Below are positions 26,159-33,452 of a stretch of 34,534 nt of DNA, piece after piece. The notes below the pieces were generated by a model. It did no database searches, had not been told where the DNA came from, and saw nothing but the letters and a program-made list of their open reading frames with translations. A program made the position numbers and the translations under genes. Source of the DNA: Desulfurococcales archaeon (GTDB lineage: Archaea > Thermoproteota > Thermoprotei_A > Sulfolobales > NBVN01); the NCBI GenBank assembly GCA_027064885.1, contig JAMOOZ010000233.1, positions 1 to 34,534 on the forward strand, given 5' to 3'. Numbering within the stretch: position 1 is the stretch's first letter; every line of letters starts with the position of its first letter.

Positions 26159-26177
26159 ACTGTGCACCCTCCAAAAT

Positions 26178-26196
26178 GTAGTTAACTCTTAACTAC
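26178..26196. repeat. Inverted repeat upstream of int(N), candidate operator
   Basis: GTAGTTAA-CTC-TTAACTAC, arms of 8 bp. It lies about 6 bp upstream of the int(N) Shine-Dalgarno. GTAGTTAACTCT recurs at 28854-28865 and GTAGTTAAC at 26372-26380, so this is part of a repeated motif set. Confidence 0.65.
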
Positions 26197-26389
26197 GCAT
26201 TAAGCGTTTCCATTGTAAGAAAACTTATCGTGAAACAAACGGCGAGAAACAATACAGTTAACTGCAGGGATACCATGTCGGAATCCTGGTAGAAGCCCCC
26301 TGGCACTTCCCCACCTTACCCGGAGGGCTTCTCAGGAGATTCCGCAATGAAATCTATCGGAGAAAATCAGCGTAGTTAACGAGTGATAA

Positions 26390-26490
26390 TGTACTGCGGG
26401 AGGAGCGGGGACAGGCGATTATACGCTCAGCCCTATACGGGCTACCCAGGGGCCGGGCAGGCGAGCAGAGCCCGGGGCGCCGGACGGGTT
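26390..26490. other. GC-rich structured segment, candidate ncRNA
   Basis: No protein frame is convincing in 26159-26576. Within it, this segment is very GC-rich, with hairpins such as AGCCC-TATAC-GGGCT and runs CCGGGC...GCCCGGGG. It could be a small structured RNA or a replication/packaging structure. Strand and ends are unknown. Confidence 0.35.
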
Positions 26491-26576
26491 AACTCTTTCC
26501 TTGCGCTTCTCTCCCAAGGTGCTGGCGTGGGTTTATAAGGGAGGGCTGTCGCGTGGTTTAAAAGCCTGCGACACCT

Positions 26577-27040
26577 CTACTCTAGGACTGCAAACGTTAT
26601 GGTTAGGCTTAGTGGCTGTATTGTTATCTCTACTGTTGTTCCTTCGGGTATTAGCTGTTCTTGCGGTACCTCATAGTATATGTATGCATGGAGTGCCCCG
26701 TTGTAATTTGTCTCTACTGTTGCGTTGAGTTCCTCAGCAGTTGCATTGTATGGTGTAGGTGTATTCTTGCTTTGTATATGCCGTCCGTTATTGTGATGTG
26801 GTTTCTGCCCCTGTATACTCTTAGCCCCCTCTTCCGTGCTTCCTCGACTACCTTTTCTACGTCTCTGCATCTTAGCTGTAGGTAGGGCGGGTGGTAGTCT
26901 ACCAATAGGAGGTCTCCGGCATCCACCGCCTTTCTGGTGTAGCCTATGGGTTCGCAGTATTCTAGCAGGAAGTCCATGTAATCGGGAACGGCAAGGCCGA
27001 GCACGAGGTATATCATTCTTGGATGGATACCATGCTTCAC
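26577..27040 (-). pseudogene. Unknown element protein, apparently frameshifted
   Basis: Two overlapping minus-strand frames look like one protein. The first (27040-26714) reads MKHGIHPRMIYLVLGLAVPDY and RGRNHITITDGIYKARI, then turns into low-complexity sequence. The second (ending 26577) has sensible content only after that point: TPTPYNATAEELNATVETNY, ALHAYIYYEVPQEQLIPEGT and VEITIQPLSLTITFAVLE. A shift near 26770-26790 would join them into about 150 aa. The GTG start overlaps the stop of the upstream nucleotidyltransferase-like frame (27037-27039), so the two were once an operon. No family recognised. Confidence 0.5.
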
Positions 27041-27345
27041 CTTAGACCCAGCCTCCTGAGCAGTTTCTTTAGCTCTTTTTCGAGGCCTGCTTGGCGGACA
27101 CGCTTATAGAGGTATTCCTTGTCCAGCCTATGCCATGCTTGGTGGAGTACCTTCTTGAGGTCTTCTATGTCCTTCCTCTCCCCGGACATGAGTTTAAGAA
27201 CACGATGTCCTCTAAACTTGGGAGCAGAATGTTTCTCCCCAATCTTCTACTCCTCGCCTCGAAATCCTCATCCATTATGAGCGGTGCGTAGTTTATATCA
27301 ATGTGTACATCATCCTCGACTAGGAAGCCGTCCGGGTTTCCCGCC
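27037..27345 (-). pseudogene. Nucleotidyltransferase-like (DUF6036-type) remnant
   Basis: Two minus-strand frames: DGFLVEDDVHIDINYAPLIM, RSRRLGRNILLPSLEDIVFL, and after a single-base shift near 27195, LMSGERKDIEDLKKVLHQAW to the stop at 27037. The D-x-D-x-N-Y and 'LPSLEDIVFLKLMSGERKDIEDL' logic matches the C-terminal part of MNT-like nucleotidyltransferases (AbiEii/DUF6036), some of which are toxins or toxin partners. The N-terminus with the GS-x10-DxD catalytic pair is missing: upstream sequence has stops. It is therefore broken at both levels. Confidence 0.6.
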
Positions 27346-27346
27346 T

Positions 27347-27419
27347 ATATATTAATATATGCAGCGTGTGCAACACGCCATAAACTTCATCTTATCCTGT
27401 AACCTGCCCGGCAGGTTAC
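27347..27419. repeat. Three stacked palindromes between divergent units
   Basis: In 73 bp: ATATATTAATATAT (27347-27360), GCGTGT-GCA-ACACGC (27364-27378) and a perfect 10-bp inverted repeat with arms GTAACCTGCC and GGCAGGTTAC around one C (27399-27419). They sit between the minus-strand nucleotidyltransferase remnant and the plus-strand PaREP1 gene. Suitable roles: operators, or a replication-origin-like structure of the element. Confidence 0.7.
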
Positions 27420-27549
27420 TTTCCGCTAACTAATGAGAATTCTCTCCTGGTTCGATTGTGGAACTCCTGGAATAACATCGTTAGCCTCCATGGGGAGAAA
27501 GGCGGGTTTTATTTCCTGGTATTATCATAGTTTTAAGTGGTGGTGAGGA

Positions 27550-28047
27550 TTGAGTCAGGTCCCTATCGTTGTTCGTGGCCGTCTTGCCCGGCGTGTCCGG
27601 GAAGAGGCTGAGAAGCTAGGGGTTAGTGTTGATGAGTATCTTATCGAGCTGTTGAGCCAGGGCCTAGACCCCAAGGACAAGGCGATAGAGTATATTGAGG
27701 CCGCCGAGGAATTGTTAAAGGAAGCAAGGGAGGAGCTTAGTAAGGGCAACATTAGACAGGCCGCTGAGAAGCTCTGGGGAGCATCAGCTCTGGCGGTGAA
27801 AGCCTATGCGTACTGGAAAGAAGGAAAACGGCTGACTAGTCACGGGGAGCTGTGGGAGTACATGAGGCTGATGACACGGGAGATGGGGCCGTGGGTTAGG
27901 GAAGCCTGGATGTACGCTAACGGCATGCATGTCTGCTTCTACGAGGGCTGGTGCGCCCAGGAAGATGTGGAGGATTCAATAAAGCATGTCGAGAAGCTGG
28001 TCAAAGAAGTAGCTGGTAGAATTAAAAATAAGCTTAGTTTTATTTAG
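27550..28047 (+). CDS. PaREP1-family protein: RHH-like N-terminus plus HEPN-like domain
   Basis: 165 aa, the only intact gene inside the element. Residues 1-40 (VVRGRLARRVREEAEKLGVS, VDEYLIELLSQ) resemble a ribbon-helix-helix DNA-binding segment; the rest is the PaREP1 helical bundle (AIEYIEAAEELLKEAREELS, RQAAEKLWGASALAVKAYAY, then HGELWEYMRLMTREMG and ANGMHVCFYEGW). HEPN families often act as RNA nucleases or as partners of nucleotidyltransferases, but the classical R-x4-6-H motif is not evident (R-x9-H in REAWMYANGMH). TTG start, GGTGAGGA immediately before; TTTTAAG about 20 bp upstream may be its TATA box. Convergent with int(C), stops overlapping. Confidence 0.85.
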   Translation: MSQVPIVVRGRLARRVREEAEKLGVSVDEYLIELLSQGLDPKDKAIEYIEAAEELLKEAREELSKGNIRQAAEKLWGASALAVKAYAYWKEGKRLTSHGELWEYMRLMTREMGPWVREAWMYANGMHVCFYEGWCAQEDVEDSIKHVEKLVKEVAGRIKNKLSFI

Positions 28048-28947
28048 AGTAGAGCATTCTTCCTCAACCAGTCAACGTAGATGCTGAAGAGCTTGTCCGC
28101 CCAGTACCTGGTGTTCAGATAGTGCTCACCAGTTACGCTCAGCTCCCTGCTCAGTATCAGGTTCACCGCATCCAACCTAATGTTGTGCTCATACGCAAGC
28201 CTTTCCAGGACCTGGTTGGCGAATTTCCTGAACAGGCCTGCCGAAATCCCTAGTTCCTTGTTCAGCTTATCCCTCAGCTTCACGTAGCCAAGCCTGGGCG
28301 CCCTCATCCTCCCGTTCACTCGGGGGAAGTAGACGTAGTCGGTGCGCTTACTGCCCTCCCGTACACCCAAGTAGTAGCGGCAGAAACTGTCGGTGCACAT
28401 TAACCTAGGCTCAAACCTACCGGTCGGATGTTTCACCCTCTCTGCTGGGGCTCAGGTCTCAAGCATCTTCACTATGTGCTTGAGCCTGGTGCCGCCGAGC
28501 AAGAGTATGTAGAGGTCTCCGAGACCTGCCTCCTCCATCCGCTTCCTGTACTCCTGTATTATAGTATAGTAATAGGTACTTCCTCCTGCGTCTTGCCCCT
28601 AGCCTTAGGTAGCTTGAGCAGTTCCAGGTACCTGGCCCGTCACTCCCAGTCCAGCTTTCCTATTGAGAACAGGTACTGGACGTAGTGCCTCCAAGCCTTG
28701 ACATGTGAGCGCTTAGTTGGTGGCCACTCCTTTCGTGCCACAGCGTTGACGTAGTCCCTAGCTGTCGCCTCACTCACCCTCCCTAGCAGGTACTGGCGGA
28801 AACCCTGGAGCAGAGAGTTATCCACCACCGGGGCCAGCAGGAACACAAGCCGTGTAGTTAACTCTCGACCTGAAACACCCTCCTTACCGCTAACGTCGCT
28901 TCCCCCCAAGCCGGAGATCCCGGGTTCAAATCCCGGCCGCCGCACCA
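28044..28947 (-). pseudogene. int: int(C): catalytic part of SSV-type tyrosine integrase, broken
   Basis: Reads leftward from attR. The first frame runs through the core as RRPGFEPGISGLGG, like SSV1 (DPPGFEPGTSGSGG), then a SAM-like core-binding domain (RQYLLGRVSEATARDYVNAV, HVKAWRHYVQYLFSIGKLDWE). It stops at TGA 28640. After a readthrough stretch and a frameshift near 28555-28575, the frame reads LYILLLGGTRLKHIVKMLET, then TGA 28452-28454, then the C-terminus. Catalytic residues are visible: Arg in GGTRLK, Arg in FRKF (as in SSV1 YFRKF), Tyr in TGEHYLN. Thus at least two stops and one frameshift inactivate an otherwise complete catalytic part. Confidence 0.88.
28902..28947 (+). repeat. attR core, 46-bp direct repeat (tRNA-Gly 3' half)
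   Basis: Identical to 25827-25872. It begins at the CCCCCC of the anticodon loop and ends with CCA; no 5' half precedes it, so it is not a functional tRNA. Confidence 0.95.
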
Positions 28948-29212
28948 AACAGTTGACTGAGTCTAACTCCTTCTCAACACATCTAAGAACTCTGTAAAAG
29001 ACTCAAACACTCATTCATATCACAATCCTTAACCATGCATACCAGAAATGATAGTCTTACTTTAGAGTACGTACATAGTAGGCGTACTTACATAATCAAG
29101 GCTTCAGCCTAAAGATTTCAGATAAATCTAGGTCCAATGAATTTGTTACGTTTGGCAACAGCTTTAGATTTTGTCTCTGCTAAGCTTGTTGTGTTTCGTA
29201 GCTCAATTACGT

Positions 29213-29451
29213 ATGGACATGGGTATGGCTAGGATTGTTAGTATTAAGGTACCAGAGGACGTTTCGAAAGGAGATGTCCTGCGTTGGGTTGCTGAGGGAC
29301 TTTCGCGTAGGATAGCGAAAAACTTATTCTCAGATATCTTGAAGGCGGTATGGATCTGGGTCCAGAGAAAGTTCTTAGAGAGTTTGAGGAGACAAGGAGT
29401 GAGATATGGAAGAAATTTGAAGAGGAGTACAAGAAGAAGGGATCGCTATAG
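29213..29451 (+). pseudogene. VapB-like antitoxin, frameshifted
   Basis: Starts ATG 29213 or 29225 (MARIVSIKVPEDVSKGDVLR) and reads WVAEGLSRRIAKNLFSDILK. After a one-base loss near 29346 the sense continues in another frame as MDLGPEKVLREFEETRSEIW, then KKFEEEYKKKG, a typical crenarchaeal VapB C-terminus, to TAG 29449-29451. The longer frame from 29171 to 29461 includes the true 5' half but a spurious C-terminus. It precedes a PIN-toxin remnant, as in vapBC operons. The protein is probably not made. Confidence 0.65.
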
Positions 29452-29545
29452 TTCTCGATAGCAACATACTGATCACATCATTATAGCCAGTAGCAACTCT
29501 AGAACTTATCAAACTATTGAGAAATAGAGAGACTTCATACGTGAG
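29442..29545 (+). pseudogene. VapC-like PIN toxin remnant
   Basis: The frame from 29442 gives IAIVLDSNILITSL, the first strand and catalytic Asp of a PIN domain (LDSNIL), then TAG 29484-29486, then VATLELIKLLRNRETSYV and decay. The expected start codon appears as ATC/ATA. Overlap with the antitoxin's end is the normal vapBC arrangement. Confidence 0.6.
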
Positions 29546-30002
29546 GTTACTAGGGAGGGATCAAAGATGCGGAGGGATAGAGAGGTTATAGAGTAACATA
29601 CCACAGTAAAAGTGTGGAGAATATGTAATCATATGTGGACTTAGCTGAGGCGATGGAACATGAGTAAACGCTGATGAGGAGATGAAGGGGTGTTACAAGA
29701 GGTTTGTAGGCGTGACAAAGATCTCTTTGTGAAGTTGAAAAAATTATGTAGTTGACTTAATAGTGTGGTTGTAGATAAGCTATGGTGAGGGAGTAGTTGT
29801 GGTGAGTAGTACTGTGAGGCTTAAACTTCTCGCGGGATCCTAAAGCGGTTCCCATACAAAGCTTCCAAGAAATAGGCATTAGTTATAAGTTTATTGTTTA
29901 ATTAATCATTTTACCTTAGCTATTCGATATTGTAGCAAAGAAATATCTATAAGTTACGAGTAACCTTATTACCTCCTCCCCCAGGTTTTAAGGGTGATCT
30001 CT
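29546..30002. other. Gene-poor spacer, decayed sequence
   Basis: No supported gene. The bit VDLAEAMEHE (29638-29667) might be a late VapC scrap. AT-rich tracts at 29877-29915 and CTATAAG near 29948 could be promoter elements of the symporter gene. Confidence 0.4.
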
Positions 30003-31409
30003 ATGGGAATCCATTGGGATTACGCCGCTATAATCTCAGCTTACTTAGCCATAACAATGGGAATAGCTCTCTACTATGGCAGGAAAGAAACGAAGTCCGT
30101 AGTAGACTTTACTGTTGGCGGGAGAAGATTTGGAACTGTGGTGCTCTTCTTCACGTTGTTAGCTACCATGGTTGGTGCAGCATCCACCATAGGATTCACT
30201 GGTTGGTACTGGGTGAGGGGGTTATCACAGCTCTGGTTTGTCTTCGGAGGCGTGCTTGCATTCGTAATTTTCATGTACTTCCTCGCTCCAAAGATTAATA
30301 GGTTCGGCTTCGAGACGGGGGCCACAACCCCAAGTCAATGGATGGAGTTCAGATATGGTAAGGCGGCCAAGTACTTCACATCAATACTTTTAATAATAGC
30401 TTACTTGGCGATAACAGCCCTGAACTATATGGCGATGGGAACAATTATTGAAGGAGTTACTGGAATCCCCTACGTTTGGGGGTTAGTTATTTCTGCCGTC
30501 ATCGTAACTGTCTATACATCCTTAGGTGGTTTGTGGTCCGTTGCCTCTACGGACGTGTTCCAAGGCGCCCTAACCCTAGTAGGGATAGCTATACTTGCAC
30601 CTATACTTGTCATTAAGGCAGGCGGTCTTAGCAAAATAGTGGCATCGTTGCCACCTAAGCACCTCAGCCTCTTCGGTTACGTTGATCCCGTCACTGCATT
30701 AGCATATACCTTAGTGTTCTTTCTTGGAATACTTTCTTGGCCTGACCTTTGGCAGAGGGTTTACGCAGCGAAAGACGTGGGAACCCTTAAGAAGTCCTTC
30801 ACACTCTACGTGATTGCTGACTTAGTGTATATTGGAGGACTAGTTCTTCTGATAGGGCTCGCAGGTAAGGTGCTGTACCCTAACTTCCCGAACCCCGAAA
30901 GGCTTCTCCCATACATGGTCATGGATCAATTGCCTGGAGTTTTTGGCGCATTTATAATGTCAGCACTTATAGCCGTAATTATGGGTACTGCTGACTCAAC
31001 TCTCCTTATAACGGCAGTCTTGTTCGAGGAGGACATATATACAGACTTGAGGCCCGGCGCTTCCGAGGAGGAAAGGTTAAAGGTTAGTCAGATAGTTACA
31101 TTCATCGGCGGAATTCTAGTACTAATCCTTGCTTACATAGCACCCACAATGTTCGACTTATGGATTAAGAGCGCTGATATTACAGGAGCCACGCTAGCAG
31201 TTCCTATATTGCTAGGGATGTTTTGGAAAAGACCTTCCAAGGTTGCGGGTATTGCAGGAATCGTTTTCGGTTTCCTTGGTTGGTGCTTAGGGTATGCAGG
31301 GATCATTAAGCTTCACCCAATACTTTTAGGGTCTATACTGTCGTTCATAGCGTACGTTATAGCAGCCTTAGCCTTCCCAAGGAAGCAAAAAGAAGCTATA
31401 GGTACCTAA
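30003..31409 (+). CDS. Sodium:solute symporter (SSS family)
   Basis: 468 aa integral membrane protein with about 13 hydrophobic segments and the SSS fold. Seen: YYGRKETKSVVDFTVGGRRFG after helix 1, the GWYWVRG turn, GGLWSVASTDVFQGALTLVG near 180, WPDLWQRVYAAKDVGTLKKS near 245, and IMGTADSTLLITAVLFEEDIY near 325, which is the conserved substrate/Na+ region. Substrate (proline, pantothenate, sugar or other) cannot be told. The GTG at 29994 extends the frame by three residues; ATG 30003 is preferred because GGGTGAT lies 4 bp upstream. It is followed, convergently, by an amidohydrolase whose stop is 3 bp away. Confidence 0.93.
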   Translation: MGIHWDYAAIISAYLAITMGIALYYGRKETKSVVDFTVGGRRFGTVVLFFTLLATMVGAASTIGFTGWYWVRGLSQLWFVFGGVLAFVIFMYFLAPKINRFGFETGATTPSQWMEFRYGKAAKYFTSILLIIAYLAITALNYMAMGTIIEGVTGIPYVWGLVISAVIVTVYTSLGGLWSVASTDVFQGALTLVGIAILAPILVIKAGGLSKIVASLPPKHLSLFGYVDPVTALAYTLVFFLGILSWPDLWQRVYAAKDVGTLKKSFTLYVIADLVYIGGLVLLIGLAGKVLYPNFPNPERLLPYMVMDQLPGVFGAFIMSALIAVIMGTADSTLLITAVLFEEDIYTDLRPGASEEERLKVSQIVTFIGGILVLILAYIAPTMFDLWIKSADITGATLAVPILLGMFWKRPSKVAGIAGIVFGFLGWCLGYAGIIKLHPILLGSILSFIAYVIAALAFPRKQKEAIGT

Positions 31410-31412
31410 AAC

Positions 31413-32591
31413 TCATTCCAGTTTTTCCGCCGCATAAGTAGCGAAGAGTGTATGAGCAGCTACCCCAACCCATAACACATCTTCATCGATATTGAATCTT
31501 GGGTGGTGGTTCGGGTAGGTGGTTCCTTTCTTCTCGTTACCTGTTCCGAGCGCGACGAAGTACGTGGCCCCGACATTACCGTAGAAGGAGAAGTCCTCAG
31601 AACCCATTACAGGTTTAGGGATCTCTACAACCCTTAAAGGCTGCAGAGCTTCCCTCACAATACTCCCCAGTCCCGGATCGTTCACTGTTGGAGGCATTGA
31701 CTGAAGAAGGTGAAATTTGAAAGCACAACCCATACCTTCAGCATAGAACTTTCCTATGTTCTTCAATCTACCTATGACATAGTTCCTTACCTCACGGTCA
31801 AGAGTTCTTACAGTGCCCTCTATAATTGCTTCCTCAGGAATAATGTTGTAGGTATTTCCCGCTCTAATCGATGTAACGGAAATTACTACAGGTTGCAGAG
31901 GGTCAATTTCCCTTCCAGCAACTTTCATATAGGCATTCGCTATATCAATCACTACCGAAATAGGGTCTATTGCTTCATGAGGGGATGAAGGGTGACCGCC
32001 TTTTCCCTTCACAACAACTTTGAAGTCATCGCATGATGCAAGGAAGGGCCCGTCCTTAATCCCTATGATGCCCGCTGGTAGGAAAGGCCATACATGGATC
32101 CCGAAAAATGCTTTCACGTCATCAACGGCTCCGGAGTCGACAACCGCCTTCGCTCCAGTACCGATCTCCTCCGCGGGTTGGAATATTAGCTTCGTAGTTC
32201 CTTTAATCAGTCCTTCATCATGTAATTTTTTGATTATGTGTGCTGCCCCGAGAAGCATCGCTGTGTGAGCGTCGTGGCCGCAGGCATGCATCCTACCTGG
32301 GACCTTGGATTTGTATGGAACATCATTCTCCTCTTGAATCGGGAGGGCGTCCATGTCAGCCCTCAAACCAATAACTGGTTCACCCGAACCTACTGACGCA
32401 ACAATTCCTGTCTCCGCGACTTTACAGGTGGTATAGCCTAATGACTTAAGCTCCTCCTCAACCATTTTTGAAGTACGTACCTCTTGAAACCCTAGCTCAG
32501 GGTAAGAATGTATTTCCCTTCTCCACCTAACCACTTCGTTATTCATAGCTTTAGCTTCAGATATTATACGAGATATTACCTCAGCATTCAA
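31413..32591 (-). CDS. M20-family amidohydrolase (aminoacylase/IAA-amino-acid hydrolase type)
   Basis: About 392 aa zinc metallopeptidase-like hydrolase cleaving N-acyl amino acids or similar. Seen: RREIHSYPELGFQE near the start, RADMDALPIQEENDVPYKS, metal ligands HACGHDAHTAM and PAEEIGTGAKAVVDSG, IHVWPFLPAG, and the C-terminal GSEDFSFYGNVGATYF. The start is TTG 32591 (LNAEVISRIISEAK), with GGTG 9 bp upstream, or ATG 32546. The frame is open 75 codons further to 32816, but that extension is a metallophosphoesterase scrap, not part of this protein. Next to a solute symporter, so uptake and hydrolysis of a peptide-like or acylated substrate is a possible pairing. Confidence 0.92.
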   Translation of the reverse strand: MNAEVISRIISEAKAMNNEVVRWRREIHSYPELGFQEVRTSKMVEEELKSLGYTTCKVAETGIVASVGSGEPVIGLRADMDALPIQEENDVPYKSKVPGRMHACGHDAHTAMLLGAAHIIKKLHDEGLIKGTTKLIFQPAEEIGTGAKAVVDSGAVDDVKAFFGIHVWPFLPAGIIGIKDGPFLASCDDFKVVVKGKGGHPSSPHEAIDPISVVIDIANAYMKVAGREIDPLQPVVISVTSIRAGNTYNIIPEEAIIEGTVRTLDREVRNYVIGRLKNIGKFYAEGMGCAFKFHLLQSMPPTVNDPGLGSIVREALQPLRVVEIPKPVMGSEDFSFYGNVGATYFVALGTGNEKKGTTYPNHHPRFNIDEDVLWVGVAAHTLFATYAAEKLE

Positions 32592-32649
32592 AACAAAGCA
32601 CCGATTACTGAGGCGGGTTAAACCTAATGAAGGTTGCGTGTACAACTTA

Positions 32650-32810
32650 ACTAGTTTTAGCTTCCTGCATAAAATGAACCTCTTAAAGATACTTTTGAGA
32701 AGTGAGCTAACATAGTTCTTTCCCTTCCATGCCCTCAAGTCATGGTTACCGGGTATAATGAGATATTTCTTGACACTTAGAATTACCTTGCGATCTCCCA
32801 AAGAAAGCAA
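32650..32810 (-). pseudogene. Metallophosphoesterase fragment in frame with the amidohydrolase
   Basis: Minus-strand frame contains KYLIIPGNHDLRAWKGKNYV; GNHD is the metal-binding signature of calcineurin-like phosphoesterases. No DxH start motif and no downstream ligands are present, so this is about 50 residues of a lost gene. It happens to be open into the amidohydrolase start. Confidence 0.45.
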
Positions 32811-33167
32811 CAGCAATAACTGGCTGATGGATGCCTCCCTCGACCGTGATCTGCTTCCTATAAACCTTACTCACCATCAACAACATTCCCCCGAACCATA
32901 GTAATAACATCATCAACTCTGAATCTGTTAATAATCGATAACATAGCATCAACGCAGTGGTCGAAATGCTTTAAAATAAATTAGTCCCTCTAGATGAAGG
33001 GTCAACCTAGGTGGTATTACTAAAAATAAACATATTCGTGCCTAGAGGACTACTGAATAACATTGAGGGTTAAAGTGTGTAGTTGAGAATAGCGTTATGT
33101 AGCACTATCCTTAACTTAATTTAATTCATGTTCCTAGGTTTACGGGCATGAGAACCACGATGCACTG
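32811..33167. other. Gap without a supported gene
   Basis: AT-rich. One minus-strand stretch from about 32960 reads VDDVITMVRGNVVDGE before a stop, which vaguely recalls the C-terminal end of a dihydropyrimidinase-like enzyme; too short to call. Otherwise nothing. Confidence 0.3.
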
Positions 33168-33443
33168 TCATCCCCTAGCTAGCATCGCGATGGTTGCCGT
33201 TATCATTATCACAAGCGCTAGAATAGCTAGCGTGAAAACTTTTAAGTCGTGCCTAATTGCATGTACTGCGGCTATCATGACTAGTGAAGCCATTGGCGTC
33301 GTTACTATCATTCCTAGCCCACAGTAAGTCAGTGACTTGAATGCAGGGCTAATCATTGATACTAGTACTTCTCCTAATGCAGCCATCATTAGCCCAGCAA
33401 TCGTGCCGTATCTTAGGATTAATGACGGTGTTTCGTACCTCAT
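33168..33443 (-). CDS. DUF1634 membrane protein, TauE/SafE partner
   Basis: 91 aa with three hydrophobic segments (TIAGLMMAALGEVLVSMI; LTYCGLGMIVTTPMASLVMI; KVFTLAILALVIMITATIAM). DUF1634 proteins are commonly encoded right after TauE/SafE permeases, as here (9-bp gap, same strand). ATG start with AGGGGAG about 4-5 bp upstream. Function unknown; an accessory subunit of the exporter is inferred from neighbourhood. Confidence 0.85.
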   Translation of the reverse strand: MRYETPSLILRYGTIAGLMMAALGEVLVSMISPAFKSLTYCGLGMIVTTPMASLVMIAAVHAIRHDLKVFTLAILALVIMITATIAMLARG

Positions 33444-33452
33444 GTTTCTCCC

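Larger units (their letters stand above)
25827..28947. mobile_element. Integrated SSV-type genetic element in tRNA-Gly
   Basis: About 3.1 kb bounded by perfect 46-bp direct repeats of the tRNA-Gly 3' half. The integrase gene is split: int(N) begins inside the element at 26158 and reads (minus strand) into attL; int(C) reads from attR leftward. Joining the ends into a circle would fuse int(N)-core-int(C) in one direction, the arrangement known for fuselloviruses and related integrative plasmids. Cargo is one intact gene (PaREP1) and two decayed ones. The GC content looks higher than that of the flanks. Both integrase parts are damaged, so it is probably stranded. A replication gene or structural virus gene is not recognisable. 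Confidence 0.9.

Noticed and set aside
26501-27291. Plus-strand frames of 66-75 aa in the element
   Set aside because: Cysteine- and leucine-rich translations opposite the better minus-strand frames; no ribosome sites.
28902-28947. Second tRNA-Gly gene
   Set aside because: Only the 3' half is present; no D-arm or acceptor 5' strand upstream. It is the attR copy.
29171-29461. 96-aa complete protein
   Set aside because: Only residues after MDMGMARIV are sensible; the C-terminal part is a frameshift product of the decayed VapB.
25870-30002. Sequencing errors as the cause of all frameshifts
   Set aside because: More than 25 genes outside this stretch are intact in the same window, so lesions cluster here biologically; not formally excluded.
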